Below, one piece after another: positions 10,010-18,516 of a stretch of DNA of 64,000 bases. The DNA comes from Parachlamydia acanthamoebae. GTDB taxonomy: Bacteria; Chlamydiota; Chlamydiia; Chlamydiales; Parachlamydiaceae. Location of the stretch: assembly GCF_000875975.1 (NCBI RefSeq), contig NZ_BAWW01000003.1, positions 1 through 64,000 on the forward strand, in the 5' to 3' direction. Made by a program: the position numbers and the translations under genes. The number at the start of each line of letters is the position of its first letter. Position 1 is the first letter of the stretch. The notes under the pieces were generated by a model, which was not told the origin of the DNA, ran no database searches, and worked only from the letters and a program-made list of their open reading frames with translations.

Positions 10010-10507
10010 ATGAATGAAAGACGCACGGCTAGAATGTTACTTCTAGACTCGAGAAACCGTATCCTATTAATGCAAATCAGTCCTAAAGGTTCGCTAGATT
10101 CGAACTCAATTAAAACTTCTTTTTGGATTACTCCTGGTGGAGAAGTTGAACATGGGGAAACGTTACATGCTGCTTTATTGAGAGAACTGAGAGAAGAGAC
10201 GGGTATTTTAGAGGCGAAAGTCTATGAACCCGCTGTTTGGTATGGGGAGATTCTCCTTAATTGGAAAGGCATTCCTACATTATTTAAGGAGTCTTTTTTC
10301 TTGTTGAAAGTCGATTCATCCGAAGTGAGCACTGACGGATTCACACAGAATGAAAAAGAACTCGTTCAAGATCTGCGCTGGTGGAGTTTGGAAGAAATCT
10401 TCAGCTCACAGGACATTTTTCTTCCTAAGAATTTAGCCGTTCTCTTGAAACCCTTATTTGATTCTGTTCCTCAAGAAACCCTAAAAATTGATTTATCAAA
10501 TTCTTAA
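10010..10507 (+). CDS. Nudix hydrolase
   Basis: Nudix enzymes cleave nucleoside diphosphates linked to another group. The Nudix box is intact at about residues 43-66: GGEVEHGET followed by REL, then REETGI, matching Gx5Ex7REUxEExGU. The 165-residue protein is a single-domain member. The N-terminus (MNERRTARMLLLD) forms the first strand of the fold. Specificity (house-cleaning of damaged nucleotides, or nucleotide sugars) cannot be told from the sequence. No operon partner is evident. Confidence 0.9.
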   Translation: MNERRTARMLLLDSRNRILLMQISPKGSLDSNSIKTSFWITPGGEVEHGETLHAALLRELREETGILEAKVYEPAVWYGEILLNWKGIPTLFKESFFLLKVDSSEVSTDGFTQNEKELVQDLRWWSLEEIFSSQDIFLPKNLAVLLKPLFDSVPQETLKIDLSNS

Positions 10508-10674
10508 CATTCTTAACGAATCACAAAAAGATAGAGGCGGCATTGCTTTTTTTCCACATCGTGCCTTAGGATCCCGAATGGTGATGACAGATCCTTGCCA
10601 CTTAAAGCTATCATGGGGATATTTTTAGCGTCATTCCTCCAAAAATAGGATCCGAAGATTTTCTAATGAAATGA

Positions 10675-11502
10675 TTAAATCTCATTTTCTGCATGATATC
10701 TTTTAGGTGTCGCGCTAGATCCCGCCAAAATCCCCCCATCTATTGTAAGTTCAATGCCTGTAATATAATTGGATTCATCAGAAGCCAAAAACAAGATTGC
10801 ATTTGCAACATCCTGAGAAGTTCCCATTTTATGCATGGGAATGTCTTTAACAATTTCAGCCATCCTTTTTTCTCTTTCCAAACCAGTTCCTAACATAGGC
10901 TCCCAGATAGGTGTCAAAATAGCGGCCGGATGGATAGAATTACAACGAATGTGATATCCTTGCTGACAGCAGTAAAGAGCAACTGTTTTGGTATGATTTC
11001 TCACTGCAGCTTTGCTTGAAGCATAGGCAGCAGCTCCTGGTATACCTACCAGACCAGATCTCGATGAAATGTTTATAATAGAACCTGCAGGACTTCCATT
11101 CATGGCTTTTATGGCGTATTTACATCCTAGAAAAACGCCATCTAAATTAATGGCATGTATCTCTCTCCAATTTTTTAGAGAAGTATTTTCTGGATCTTGT
11201 GGGCCAAATCCTTCTTGAAAGCCTGTGATTCCAGCATTATTGACTAAAACATCGAGTTTGCCAAATTGCTTTACAACTGCTTCTATCACTCTTTCCCAGT
11301 TGCTTTCATCTGTTACGTCCAAATGAAGATAAATGGATTTTCCTCCAATTTGTTTTGCAACCGATTGTCCCTCCGTATCGCATATATCAGATACTATGAC
11401 AAGGGCACCTTCTCTTGCAAATGTGAGTGCTGTTTCTTTCCCAATTCCCTGTGCTGCCCCAGTAATGAGAGCAACTTTTCCTTCTAATCTTCTTTCTTGC
11501 AT
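10675..11502 (-). CDS. Short-chain dehydrogenase/reductase
   Basis: This is an NAD(P)-dependent oxidoreductase of the classical SDR family (275 residues). The cofactor motif is TGAAQGIG (residues 14-21), the structural motif NNAG lies near 90, and the catalytic residues are Ser (INISSRSG) and Tyr-x-x-x-Lys (YASSK). An Asp at the end of the second strand (VIVSD) suggests NAD rather than NADP. It resembles glucose 1-dehydrogenase or 3-oxoacyl reductase relatives; the substrate is unknown. It starts about 33 bases after the remnant 3' end of kdsC, so it was probably the last gene of that row before kdsC was broken. Confidence 0.88.
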   Translation of the reverse strand: MQERRLEGKVALITGAAQGIGKETALTFAREGALVIVSDICDTEGQSVAKQIGGKSIYLHLDVTDESNWERVIEAVVKQFGKLDVLVNNAGITGFQEGFGPQDPENTSLKNWREIHAINLDGVFLGCKYAIKAMNGSPAGSIINISSRSGLVGIPGAAAYASSKAAVRNHTKTVALYCCQQGYHIRCNSIHPAAILTPIWEPMLGTGLEREKRMAEIVKDIPMHKMGTSQDVANAILFLASDESNYITGIELTIDGGILAGSSATPKRYHAENEI

Positions 11503-11702
11503 CAGTCATTCTTCTGTTTTAGATTTAGAGATCATTACCAAATAGCTGGAAGAGTATTTGGCTTTTCTTGGGCTTCAAGCAATAATTCAATAACTTCTCG
11601 CACAGCACACCTTTTCCCCCGGGTTTTGTGCAAATAAATCAACAATGGATTTTATAAGAAACACTGCATCGAATGGACATGTAGTAAACCGCTACTTAAA
11701 AT

Positions 11703-11816
11703 CTATACATATCTACTCTTTACTGAGCAGAATGATAAAACGCTAGCCAAGCAGTTTTGCAAGATGTCGTCTTGTTCGTCATTCAGCACAAGACGTGTTT
11801 GGTAGGTGAACATCAT
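11703..11816 (-). pseudogene. tnpB fragment (IS607/IS200 accessory nuclease)
   Basis: It starts with ATG ATG two bases after the tnpA stop, the usual tnpA-tnpB spacing. It reads MMFTYQTRLVLNDEQDDILQ and then ~17 more residues to a TAG. The opening FTYQTRL-type strand is characteristic of many TnpB proteins. The rest of the RuvC nuclease is missing. It is non-functional. Confidence 0.6.
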
Positions 11817-11817
11817 C

Positions 11818-12429
11818 TCAGTTGTCATGGTCAATCAACACTTTAGCGGCTTCAATCAATTTTTTGTTCTTCTTGCTTCTGCTGCCATACAAACTTGCGG
11901 AAAACATGGTAATGATTTCCAAAACATCTTGTGCAAGCTCTTCTTCAAACGAGGCTTCATCGCCCTTGTTAATCAGAACAACTTCTATCTGCTTTGCTTC
12001 GCATAAAGCGAAAATGAGCTCAGCACCAAATCTAAGTAAGCGATCTTTATGAGTCAAAACCAATCTAGATTTTTCTTCCAAAATCAACTGAATTAAAGCT
12101 TTGAGCCCCTTCTTTTGTTAGTTCATTCCTGAGCCTAAGTCCTGGATGGCTTGATAGCACCAACCTTGGCTTGTGCAATAAGTGGCGAGGACCTTTGCCT
12201 GTCTCTTTAAATCTTCTTTTTGATCATGACTTGATACTCTTGCATACGCAATTGTTAAATCAACTTCAATTTTTTCTTTGCCGATTAATTGATCACGATC
12301 GTAGTATCTGGTATTTCCTTTCGACCTTATTGACGGCACGAGGTAGCCCGTCTCCTCCCAGCGTCGAAGAGTTTGAATACTTACACCTAAAAGTCTAGCG
12401 GTTTCACCGATCTTAATATATCTACTCAT
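11818..12429 (-). pseudogene. tnpA: tnpA, IS607-family serine transposase (nonsense mutation)
   Basis: In one continuous frame the gene encodes a MerR-type helix-turn-helix (IGETARLLGVSIQTLRRWEE, residues ~7-26), a DNA-reading wing, and a serine recombinase domain with the nucleophile in YARVSSHDQ (near 63-71). It then meets TAA at 12118-12120 just after LGSGMN. Beyond the stop the same frame continues with KKGLKALIQLIL, THKDRLLRFG and a normal C-terminus ending at 11818. One base change would restore a ~203-residue transposase. Family members normally have Tyr or Phe at the stop position. It is inserted in kdsC. Confidence 0.85.
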
Positions 12430-12836
12430 TTGAATGGATTTTAGTAGATTTGTATATGTTTTTGTGAGCTGTTTCTAACCTCACAAGTCTCATGGGTGCC
12501 TCATCATTAACATCATCCCCCATGTAAGCTACCTTCCGTAAAGGCAGGCTTAATTGGTTGGTTAAATCTTCTACAACCAGCTTTTTTGATCGACAATTGA
12601 TGAAAACATGTTTGATGCCTAATTTCTTTGCGCGCACTTCGACAATCGGTGAATTTTCACTTGTTAAAAACGCGATCTCGATTCCTGCTCGCATGAGAAG
12701 GGTTAATCCCATCCCATCTTGAACATGGAAACATTTGATACCCCATCATGGGTATAGTACATACTCCCATCTGTTAGCGTTCCATCGATATCTAAAATCA
12801 CAAACTGAATGTCTTTAAGTTTTTCTTGTAAATGCA

Positions 12837-13289
12837 TCATGACTCAATGGCTACTTTTACGATGATTTTGTGAATATGATCGCTCGATACAAAAGGAGCA
12901 TGGGCATCTTCTGGGAAAAAAATGGCAAACTTATTTTTCAGAATAGGAATCCAAAAGGAAGGTCGATCGCCAAAAAACATGATATCCTTGTCTTCTTGGT
13001 ATGCTTGCGAGAAGTGCGTACATTCTTCCTGCCATTTCCATCCAATTTCTTCTTGGCCGGATAACGTATACTGAATATCAATATATTTTTTATGAGCCTC
13101 TAAAGGAGAGTTATCCCTTGTCCTGCCAGGTCTTGATTCAAAGATTGCCATTAAGCAATCGTCCCTTAAATACATTTTTTCTGGTGAAACTTGAGGCTTT
13201 TGATTTTGTAAAATAAATTCAAAAGCTTCTTTAAAAAGAGGATGTATATGTACATAACGATGCACAAATCTTAAGTCATCAATGATCAT
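12837..13289 (-). CDS. YhcH/YjgK/YiaL-family protein
   Basis: The 150-residue protein belongs to the YhcH/YjgK/YiaL (DUF386) family of cupin-fold, metal-binding proteins. Relatives act as anomerases or isomerases on sugars such as N-acetylneuraminate or the products of EbgC-type operons. Family motifs seen are KKYIDIQYTLSGQEEIGW, the acidic/histidine pair FFPEDAHAP (near 121-129) and a C-terminal HKIIVKV. It overlaps kdsC by ATGA and the upstream F-box/ankyrin gene by 11 bases. Its pairing with a sugar-acid phosphatase fits a surface-sugar role, now probably cut short by kdsC decay. Confidence 0.85.
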   Translation of the reverse strand: MIIDDLRFVHRYVHIHPLFKEAFEFILQNQKPQVSPEKMYLRDDCLMAIFESRPGRTRDNSPLEAHKKYIDIQYTLSGQEEIGWKWQEECTHFSQAYQEDKDIMFFGDRPSFWIPILKNKFAIFFPEDAHAPFVSSDHIHKIIVKVAIES

Positions 13290-15081
13290 GAGTTTTCCAC
13301 ATTTTGTCTAATTTTTGGGTAAGCTGCCTGGTTAATATGAGGCACGTTCGGTGATAATCGACTTTTTTATTTTTTTTATTTAACAATTCAATTTCATTTA
13401 AAAAGGATCTAGAAATTTGTTTTAATTTATCAGATTTTGCATTTGGAAAACTTTTTAAAGAAGCAATTAAAATGGTAATAAATTGAATTGCATCCAAAAA
13501 TTTTTGAGTGGAAAGAAATCCTTCCACTTTGGTTTCTAACTCAACCAAGTTTTTCTGAAAGGAATGCATTTTTATTAAGGATAGAAACTCTCTAAATTTC
13601 TCAAAGAAGGGATATCTCTCGAAAATCTCTGGACGGATTCTAGTTTCTTCGATGAGCTGTAGAATTCTTCTTGTAAATTTTTCAATCGGCTTTCCATAAT
13701 TGATTGGAGGAAAATTAAGAACGACACTCATCGGAATGCGCACAAGCATTCTTTTATATGGTTGGAAATTTTCGGCATCAGTAAAAAGTGGGACCGGATC
13801 TAATTTTAAATGTTCTTTAGAGATTACTGTTTTCTGAATAGTTTTAGATGGGCATGAAGTTTCCTGATATAAAGGCGAACACATTTTTTCTAAGGGAACT
13901 AACCCCCCATTTTCCATTTTTCGTTTTAATTGGTGGATAAGAAGGAGGCATGTATTCAAATAAGTTGAAACTTTTATGTTATTTAAACGGACTTGGCCAA
14001 CGATTGTCAAAAAGTTTTTGCAGGTTTCACGTATATGTTCTTTAGTCACTTCAGAAAAGCTATGCAAAAAAACATGCAAAGCTGTGAGAAGTTGAATCGT
14101 AACAAGTAACTTTTGTGTCGGCTTATGCTCATCCATAATCTTTTTAAGTTCATAGAATTTGGAAGAGCTCTCATGGTCAAATTGGGTAAAATCTAGACAA
14201 CCAAGAAAATCTTGGGCCAGACTAAATGACGTTTCTTTTCCCAAAATCTCCAAAAATTGTGTTAATTCGGTCTTCTCACTCGGATCATGCAGCACAGTCT
14301 CTAAAAGAATGTGCTGAATTTCGTGTGTGAATTTTTCTATGTCGTTTTGAAATTTACTTTGCAATTTCTCTAAAATACGATTCTCTACAATTTCGCTTGG
14401 TCGCATGCCTAAATCGGGAGGATACTCCAGCCTGTCTTGGAATTGAGTCGGTAAAAAACTGGGACAGTCAAGGGGAACCGCTTTTAATTTGAGTGGAATG
14501 ATGAGGGTTTCTTTAAACCGACTTTCTACTATTTTTTTTAAAAGAGGATAATTTTGAAAAACACGATGAAAATTTTTTCTATTCACCCTTTTTTTGTCTT
14601 TTAGCAAAATATCTAAAGGGAGCAATTTTTGGTTATTTTTTAAGTTAGATAGAGCTCCATGGGCGAGTAAAGTTTCTATGGTCAAATCCTCACATGCTTG
14701 GGCAGCCAAATGCATCGGAGTATTTCTATTGACATCTTGAGCATTAAGACCGCTTCCATATGTAATGAGAATTTCCACACATTTTATATTTCCCTTGCTG
14801 GCTGCTTTATGCATTGCGGTTTGCCCGCATTCATCCATCCTGTTAACAAGAGTATTAGTTTTCAATAAACTAGAAAGAACGCCCACATTTCCTTTTTCTG
14901 CAGACAAAAATAATGGATTTTCTTTGTAAATATACAAGCCATAAAAATAATCAATTTTGGCACGCCAAGATTGGCAAACTAACCTCATTAAACATAACTG
15001 TTTATCGTCTTCTTTTAATTTGCATAGAACATGATAAAATATTTCGTCAGGCCATAGGGCTTGTGTTTCTCGCATTTCCAT
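13279..15081 (-). CDS. F-box plus ankyrin-repeat protein
   Basis: A eukaryote-like protein of about 600 residues. Residues ~8-44 (ALWPDEIFYHVLCKLKEDD and onward to LVCQSWRAKID) match an F-box, which in eukaryotes binds Skp1 of SCF ubiquitin ligases. Ankyrin repeats follow at about 55-155, with canonical GQTAMHKAASKGNIKCVEIL and NTPMHLAAQ helices. The remaining ~400 residues are helical and unrecognised. F-box plus protein-binding repeats is the plan of secreted adaptors that direct host proteins to ubiquitination. I start at ATG 15081 because AAAGG lies eight bases ahead and the F-box then falls at the N-terminus; a GTG at 15150 is the longer alternative. Secretion is inferred. Confidence 0.8.
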   Translation of the reverse strand: MEMRETQALWPDEIFYHVLCKLKEDDKQLCLMRLVCQSWRAKIDYFYGLYIYKENPLFLSAEKGNVGVLSSLLKTNTLVNRMDECGQTAMHKAASKGNIKCVEILITYGSGLNAQDVNRNTPMHLAAQACEDLTIETLLAHGALSNLKNNQKLLPLDILLKDKKRVNRKNFHRVFQNYPLLKKIVESRFKETLIIPLKLKAVPLDCPSFLPTQFQDRLEYPPDLGMRPSEIVENRILEKLQSKFQNDIEKFTHEIQHILLETVLHDPSEKTELTQFLEILGKETSFSLAQDFLGCLDFTQFDHESSSKFYELKKIMDEHKPTQKLLVTIQLLTALHVFLHSFSEVTKEHIRETCKNFLTIVGQVRLNNIKVSTYLNTCLLLIHQLKRKMENGGLVPLEKMCSPLYQETSCPSKTIQKTVISKEHLKLDPVPLFTDAENFQPYKRMLVRIPMSVVLNFPPINYGKPIEKFTRRILQLIEETRIRPEIFERYPFFEKFREFLSLIKMHSFQKNLVELETKVEGFLSTQKFLDAIQFITILIASLKSFPNAKSDKLKQISRSFLNEIELLNKKNKKVDYHRTCLILTRQLTQKLDKMWKTHDH

Positions 15082-15184
15082 AACGAGTACCTTTAAAAAC
15101 TTGTATTTTTTAGATTTGTTTTTAAATACGCATATTGTTTCGGCACTCACACTAATGAACTGTGTTTAAAAAAGAAAGTAAATC

Positions 15185-17587
15185 TTATTCCCTCCTTAGA
15201 CGCTGGGCATTAAATAAAACAATTAAACTACTAGCTGTCATTGCAAAAGCTGCAAAAATAGGATTTAAATACCCAAAAGTTGCGAGAAAGATTCCAACGA
15301 TATTATAAAAAAAAGCCCAAAAAAGATTTTGCGTTAAAATACGGCGACCTTTTTTCGATAATTTACGCATTTTTGGAAGAACATGCAAACTATCAGTTAC
15401 TAATAACACATCCGAAGCTTGCATCGAGATGTCCGCAGCATTCGCAACAGATATTCCCACATGAGCATTAGCTAAAGCTGGGGCGTCATTAATTCCATCC
15501 CCCACCATCACCACAATCTCGCCTTTGTCGCGCAAAGAAGTGATAGTATGCTTTTTTTCCAAGGGTGTGATTTCGCTTTTAAAAGAATGAAAACCACAAA
15601 GTGATGCGACCCTTGAAACGGTGGATGTCCGATCTCCAGACAATAAAAGAGTTTTCATGGGAGCTAAAGCATGAATCGCCTCCGCAGCCTGCTCCTTCAC
15701 GGAATCCCCAAGCAAAATTCTAATGAGACATGTGTATCCTTCGGCAAAATAGACTTCTGAGTGGGCATGCTCATTTAAATCTAAACCTTGAAAATGTATC
15801 ACTCCTTGTTCCATTAAAAATTTTTTCGATCCTAAAAAATAAGACAATTCTTGATATTTTCCCCATATTCCTTTGCCTGATAACTCTTCAATGTGATTAA
15901 GCTCCAAAGATGGAACCTGAATACATTGAGCTATCGCGCAAGAAATGGGGTGTAAAGAATGATTGGCCAAGGTTTTCAAAATAGCGCTGTGGTGTTCTGA
16001 TAAACCTGAAAGTCCATCTACAATTTTAAATTTGCCCTCAGTAATGGTTCCTGTTTTGTCAAAAACGTACAAAGTTTCTCTTCCTAACCAATGCAAAACA
16101 GCTCGATTGCGTACGAGAATCCCTAACTGCGCAAGCCCTTGCATCAAATAAGATTCCGCTAATGGCGCAGCTATCCCAATAGCACACGGACAAGAGATGA
16201 GTAAAATTGAAATAAAACGAATGGCAGCCAAATTAAGTGAAGATTGTCCTTCCAAGGGTTTTTCTACGAAATAACAGGTAATAGCCGCAGCAGTGGCAAT
16301 AACCGATACGGTAGGAATAAACCATTTCACAATTTGATCTACAGATCGTTTATACAACGTCTTGTGTTGTACATCCTGCTGAACACTCTCAATAATCTGA
16401 TGAAAGATGGTCTGATCAAGAGTTGCTGTGACTTCAACAACACACGTTCCTTGCTGCAAAAAAGTTCCTCCTATAACAGCGTCTCCGTTTTTTTTTCGAA
16501 TTAACGCAGACTCACCGGTAATCAAAGACTCATCACATACCCCTTCACCCTGACGAACGATCCCGTCTAGCACAATTTTTTCCCCGCTTAATATCTGGAT
16601 GAGATCGCCCTCTCGAATTTCTTTAATCGGCACAAATCGACAGGACCCGTCTACCTCGCGCTTTCGCGCCCTTTTGGGTAAAGAACGAACTAAACCTAAA
16701 AGAGATTCCTTCGCCGAATATTTAGCTTTATTTTCAATAATTTTACCCAGTAAAACAAAGGTAATAATGGCTGTCATTGAGTCAAAATAAACAAAAAAGC
16801 TTCCACGCATGAGTTCATAAAGAGACATTCCAAAGGAAGTTAAAACGCCTATCACAATCAACGCTTCCATCCCCCAGACTTTCGCTTTCATTCCCAACCA
16901 AAATCGACGAAAAATAGGCCAACCACTATAAAATACAACGGGTAGAGAAGCACAAAAGGAAAACCAAGCAAACAGCAATCCCCAACCTTGATCGTCTTGA
17001 TCAAAATAAGCAGCATAAATGGGATATGAGAACATCATGATATTTAAAGAGAAAAAGGCTGCAATCGCAAACCGGATATACAAATCCAAGCTAACGGCTT
17101 TTTTTTCGGTATTCTCTAAGGCTTGTACGTGATATCCGATGGTCCCCAAAATTTGATGAATCTTTTCTTTGGATATCAAGCAGGGTGCAAATTCTAGCAC
17201 AACTAAATCTGTCGAATAGTCGACCTGACATTTACGAATCCCTTTTTCTTTGAGCAATATCCAGCGAATCACTTCTGCGCATGAGATGCACCACATGTTA
17301 GAGATTTCTATATAATATCTTTTCCATTCAAAAGAAGACGACTCCTCTTTTTGGTCAATCTGATGCATCAGCTCAGGATTAGAAATCAAACCCGATTTGA
17401 CGGCTTGATGAAAAAGAGGGTGAGATTTCCAATCCGCCAACTGATTTTGCGCTCGCAAAATAGAAAAAACGGCCTGACAACCCAGACAGCAAAAGGATCC
17501 CTCCGCATGTTGAATAACAGAATGAGCCAAGGGTGTGGCGCATAAATCGCAATGTGTTTGAGTCGATGTCGAAGTCATAGGAGTCAC
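15185..17587 (-). CDS. CcoI/CtpA-type metal P-type ATPase
   Basis: A heavy-metal P1B ATPase (800 residues) that pumps Cu(I) or a related ion out of the cytoplasm. Domains in order: an N-terminal zinc-finger-like metal-binding domain (CDLC and CCLGC, residues ~18-38); an HMA-like domain with MWCISCAEVIRW near 98; membrane helices; the actuator loop (ITGES); the ion-path motif CPC in SCPCAIGIAAPL; the phosphorylation site DKTGTIT; the ATP-binding domain; and the hinge GDGINDAPAL. The CxxC-rich N-terminus is typical of CcoI/FixI, which supplies copper for cbb3 oxidase assembly, but no cbb3 genes are in the window. It appears to be a single gene. Confidence 0.9.
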   Translation of the reverse strand: MTPMTSTSTQTHCDLCATPLAHSVIQHAEGSFCCLGCQAVFSILRAQNQLADWKSHPLFHQAVKSGLISNPELMHQIDQKEESSSFEWKRYYIEISNMWCISCAEVIRWILLKEKGIRKCQVDYSTDLVVLEFAPCLISKEKIHQILGTIGYHVQALENTEKKAVSLDLYIRFAIAAFFSLNIMMFSYPIYAAYFDQDDQGWGLLFAWFSFCASLPVVFYSGWPIFRRFWLGMKAKVWGMEALIVIGVLTSFGMSLYELMRGSFFVYFDSMTAIITFVLLGKIIENKAKYSAKESLLGLVRSLPKRARKREVDGSCRFVPIKEIREGDLIQILSGEKIVLDGIVRQGEGVCDESLITGESALIRKKNGDAVIGGTFLQQGTCVVEVTATLDQTIFHQIIESVQQDVQHKTLYKRSVDQIVKWFIPTVSVIATAAAITCYFVEKPLEGQSSLNLAAIRFISILLISCPCAIGIAAPLAESYLMQGLAQLGILVRNRAVLHWLGRETLYVFDKTGTITEGKFKIVDGLSGLSEHHSAILKTLANHSLHPISCAIAQCIQVPSLELNHIEELSGKGIWGKYQELSYFLGSKKFLMEQGVIHFQGLDLNEHAHSEVYFAEGYTCLIRILLGDSVKEQAAEAIHALAPMKTLLLSGDRTSTVSRVASLCGFHSFKSEITPLEKKHTITSLRDKGEIVVMVGDGINDAPALANAHVGISVANAADISMQASDVLLVTDSLHVLPKMRKLSKKGRRILTQNLFWAFFYNIVGIFLATFGYLNPIFAAFAMTASSLIVLFNAQRLRRE

Positions 17588-17688
17588 AAAAAGCTAGTTA
17601 CAAACAAATAATTTGATCTGAATTGATATTGAGCTTTAGATTATGATAAGATTATTAAAAATAGAAGCTGATTCGAAGATGGAGTATT

Positions 17689-18225
17689 ATGCAATTGCCC
17701 TTGGCCTTTTATGGAGATCCAATCCTAAGAAAAAAATGTGAAAGAGTTGAACAAATTGATAGTCAATTGAAGCAACTTGTGAATGATATGGTAGAAACCC
17801 TAGAAGCGCATCGTGGAATTGGCCTAGCCGCCCCACAAGTACATCACGAGTTAAATCTTTTCATTACAAAAGTTCCGATCAGGTACAAAAATGGAAAAGA
17901 AGACTCCGGCAACTTACATGTTTTTGTTAATCCAAAAATTTTAGCGTATTCTGAAGAAAAAAATCGATATACAGAAGGATGCTTATCCATCCCTAATGTA
18001 TATGCGCCTGTTGAGCGACCTTTATCCATTACCGTACAATATACAGATCTGGATGGGAAGACATGTGTAGAAGATTTTTCCGGATTAGAAGCTCGTTGCA
18101 TTCTTCATGAAAACGACCATATAAACGGTGTCTTATTTATAGATCGCATCAAGAAAGGCAACGAGCGCAAGCAATTAGATCCCTTGCTTAAACAAATCAA
18201 AAAAAAATATCATCCCAAGGAATGA
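17689..18225 (+). CDS. def: Peptide deformylase
   Basis: The enzyme removes the formyl group from the N-terminal methionine of new proteins, using a bound metal. All three motifs are present: GIGLAAPQ (residues 43-50), EGCLS (96-100, with the metal-binding Cys98) and HENDH (140-144, two metal-binding His and the catalytic Glu). The 178-residue length is normal. GGAG lies four bases before the ATG. It converges with secG, with the two stop codons abutting and no terminator between them. It is essential for bacterial growth. Confidence 0.97.
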   Translation: MQLPLAFYGDPILRKKCERVEQIDSQLKQLVNDMVETLEAHRGIGLAAPQVHHELNLFITKVPIRYKNGKEDSGNLHVFVNPKILAYSEEKNRYTEGCLSIPNVYAPVERPLSITVQYTDLDGKTCVEDFSGLEARCILHENDHINGVLFIDRIKKGNERKQLDPLLKQIKKKYHPKE

Positions 18226-18516
18226 TTAAGATGTTTTTTCAATGCTGTAAGGATTCAAATTGGGAACCTGTGGACGTCCAATAGAAGCTGTCCATAAGGA
18301 AAGCAAAACGCACGATGTTAAAAAGGCAATTGCCATCCAGCCAGTCAATTTTTTTAATACATCTGGAGTAGAAGTTCCAAATAAAGAATCAGATGATTCA
18401 CCACCGAAAGAAGCTCCTAATCCAGAACTTTTACTTTCTTGAATTAAAATCACAAAACACAACAATACGCATAGTAATAAAAATAAAGTGATGGAGATAA
18501 AATATAAGGCCATCAT
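18226..18516 (-). CDS. secG: Preprotein translocase subunit SecG
   Basis: A small subunit of the SecYEG channel. The 96-residue product has two transmembrane segments (about 4-25 and 56-77) joined by a glycine-rich loop with the family signature QESKSSGLGASFGG, then a serine-rich FGTSTP segment. Its start overlaps the tpiA stop by four bases (ATGA), a coupled tpiA-secG pair, as in many bacteria. Confidence 0.93.
   Translation of the reverse strand: MMALYFISITLFLLLCVLLCFVILIQESKSSGLGASFGGESSDSLFGTSTPDVLKKLTGWMAIAFLTSCVLLSLWTASIGRPQVPNLNPYSIEKTS

Larger units (their letters stand above)
11700..12478 (-). mobile_element. Decayed IS607-family element inside kdsC
   Basis: The element contains a serine-recombinase tnpA with an internal stop and only the first ~37 codons of a tnpB. 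Its boundaries are estimated from where kdsC similarity stops (about 12478) and resumes (about 11690). IS607 elements lack terminal inverted repeats, so no ends can be read directly. The missing tnpB body indicates an old deleted copy. Confidence 0.7.
11535..12840 (-). pseudogene. kdsC: kdsC, broken by frameshifts and an IS607 insertion
   Basis: KdsC is the HAD-family phosphatase that makes KDO from KDO 8-phosphate for lipopolysaccharide. The 5' part begins at ATG 12840 (ATGA overlap with the YhcH gene) and encodes the catalytic strand FVILDIDGTLTDGSMYYTHD. A frame change near 12735-12750 leads into CFHVQDGMGLTLL, then KSPIVE-like and AYMGDDVNDEAPMRLV motifs. After about 12478 the gene gives way to IS607 sequence. 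The 3' part resumes near 11690, with FICTKPGGKG (about 11610-11638) and, after an apparent 2-base TG insertion, AVREVIELLLEAQ to a TAA at 11535-11537. The gene cannot make an intact enzyme; a second copy elsewhere is possible. Confidence 0.8.

Noticed and set aside
11818-12429. Two separate recombinase genes
   Set aside because: Both parts are in the same frame, separated only by one TAA, and together match one IS607 transposase.
12422-12712. A stand-alone short HAD-phosphatase gene
   Set aside because: Similarity continues upstream in another frame (catalytic DIDGT strand) and downstream beyond the IS607 element, so it is a fragment of broken kdsC, and its last ~20 codons are element sequence.
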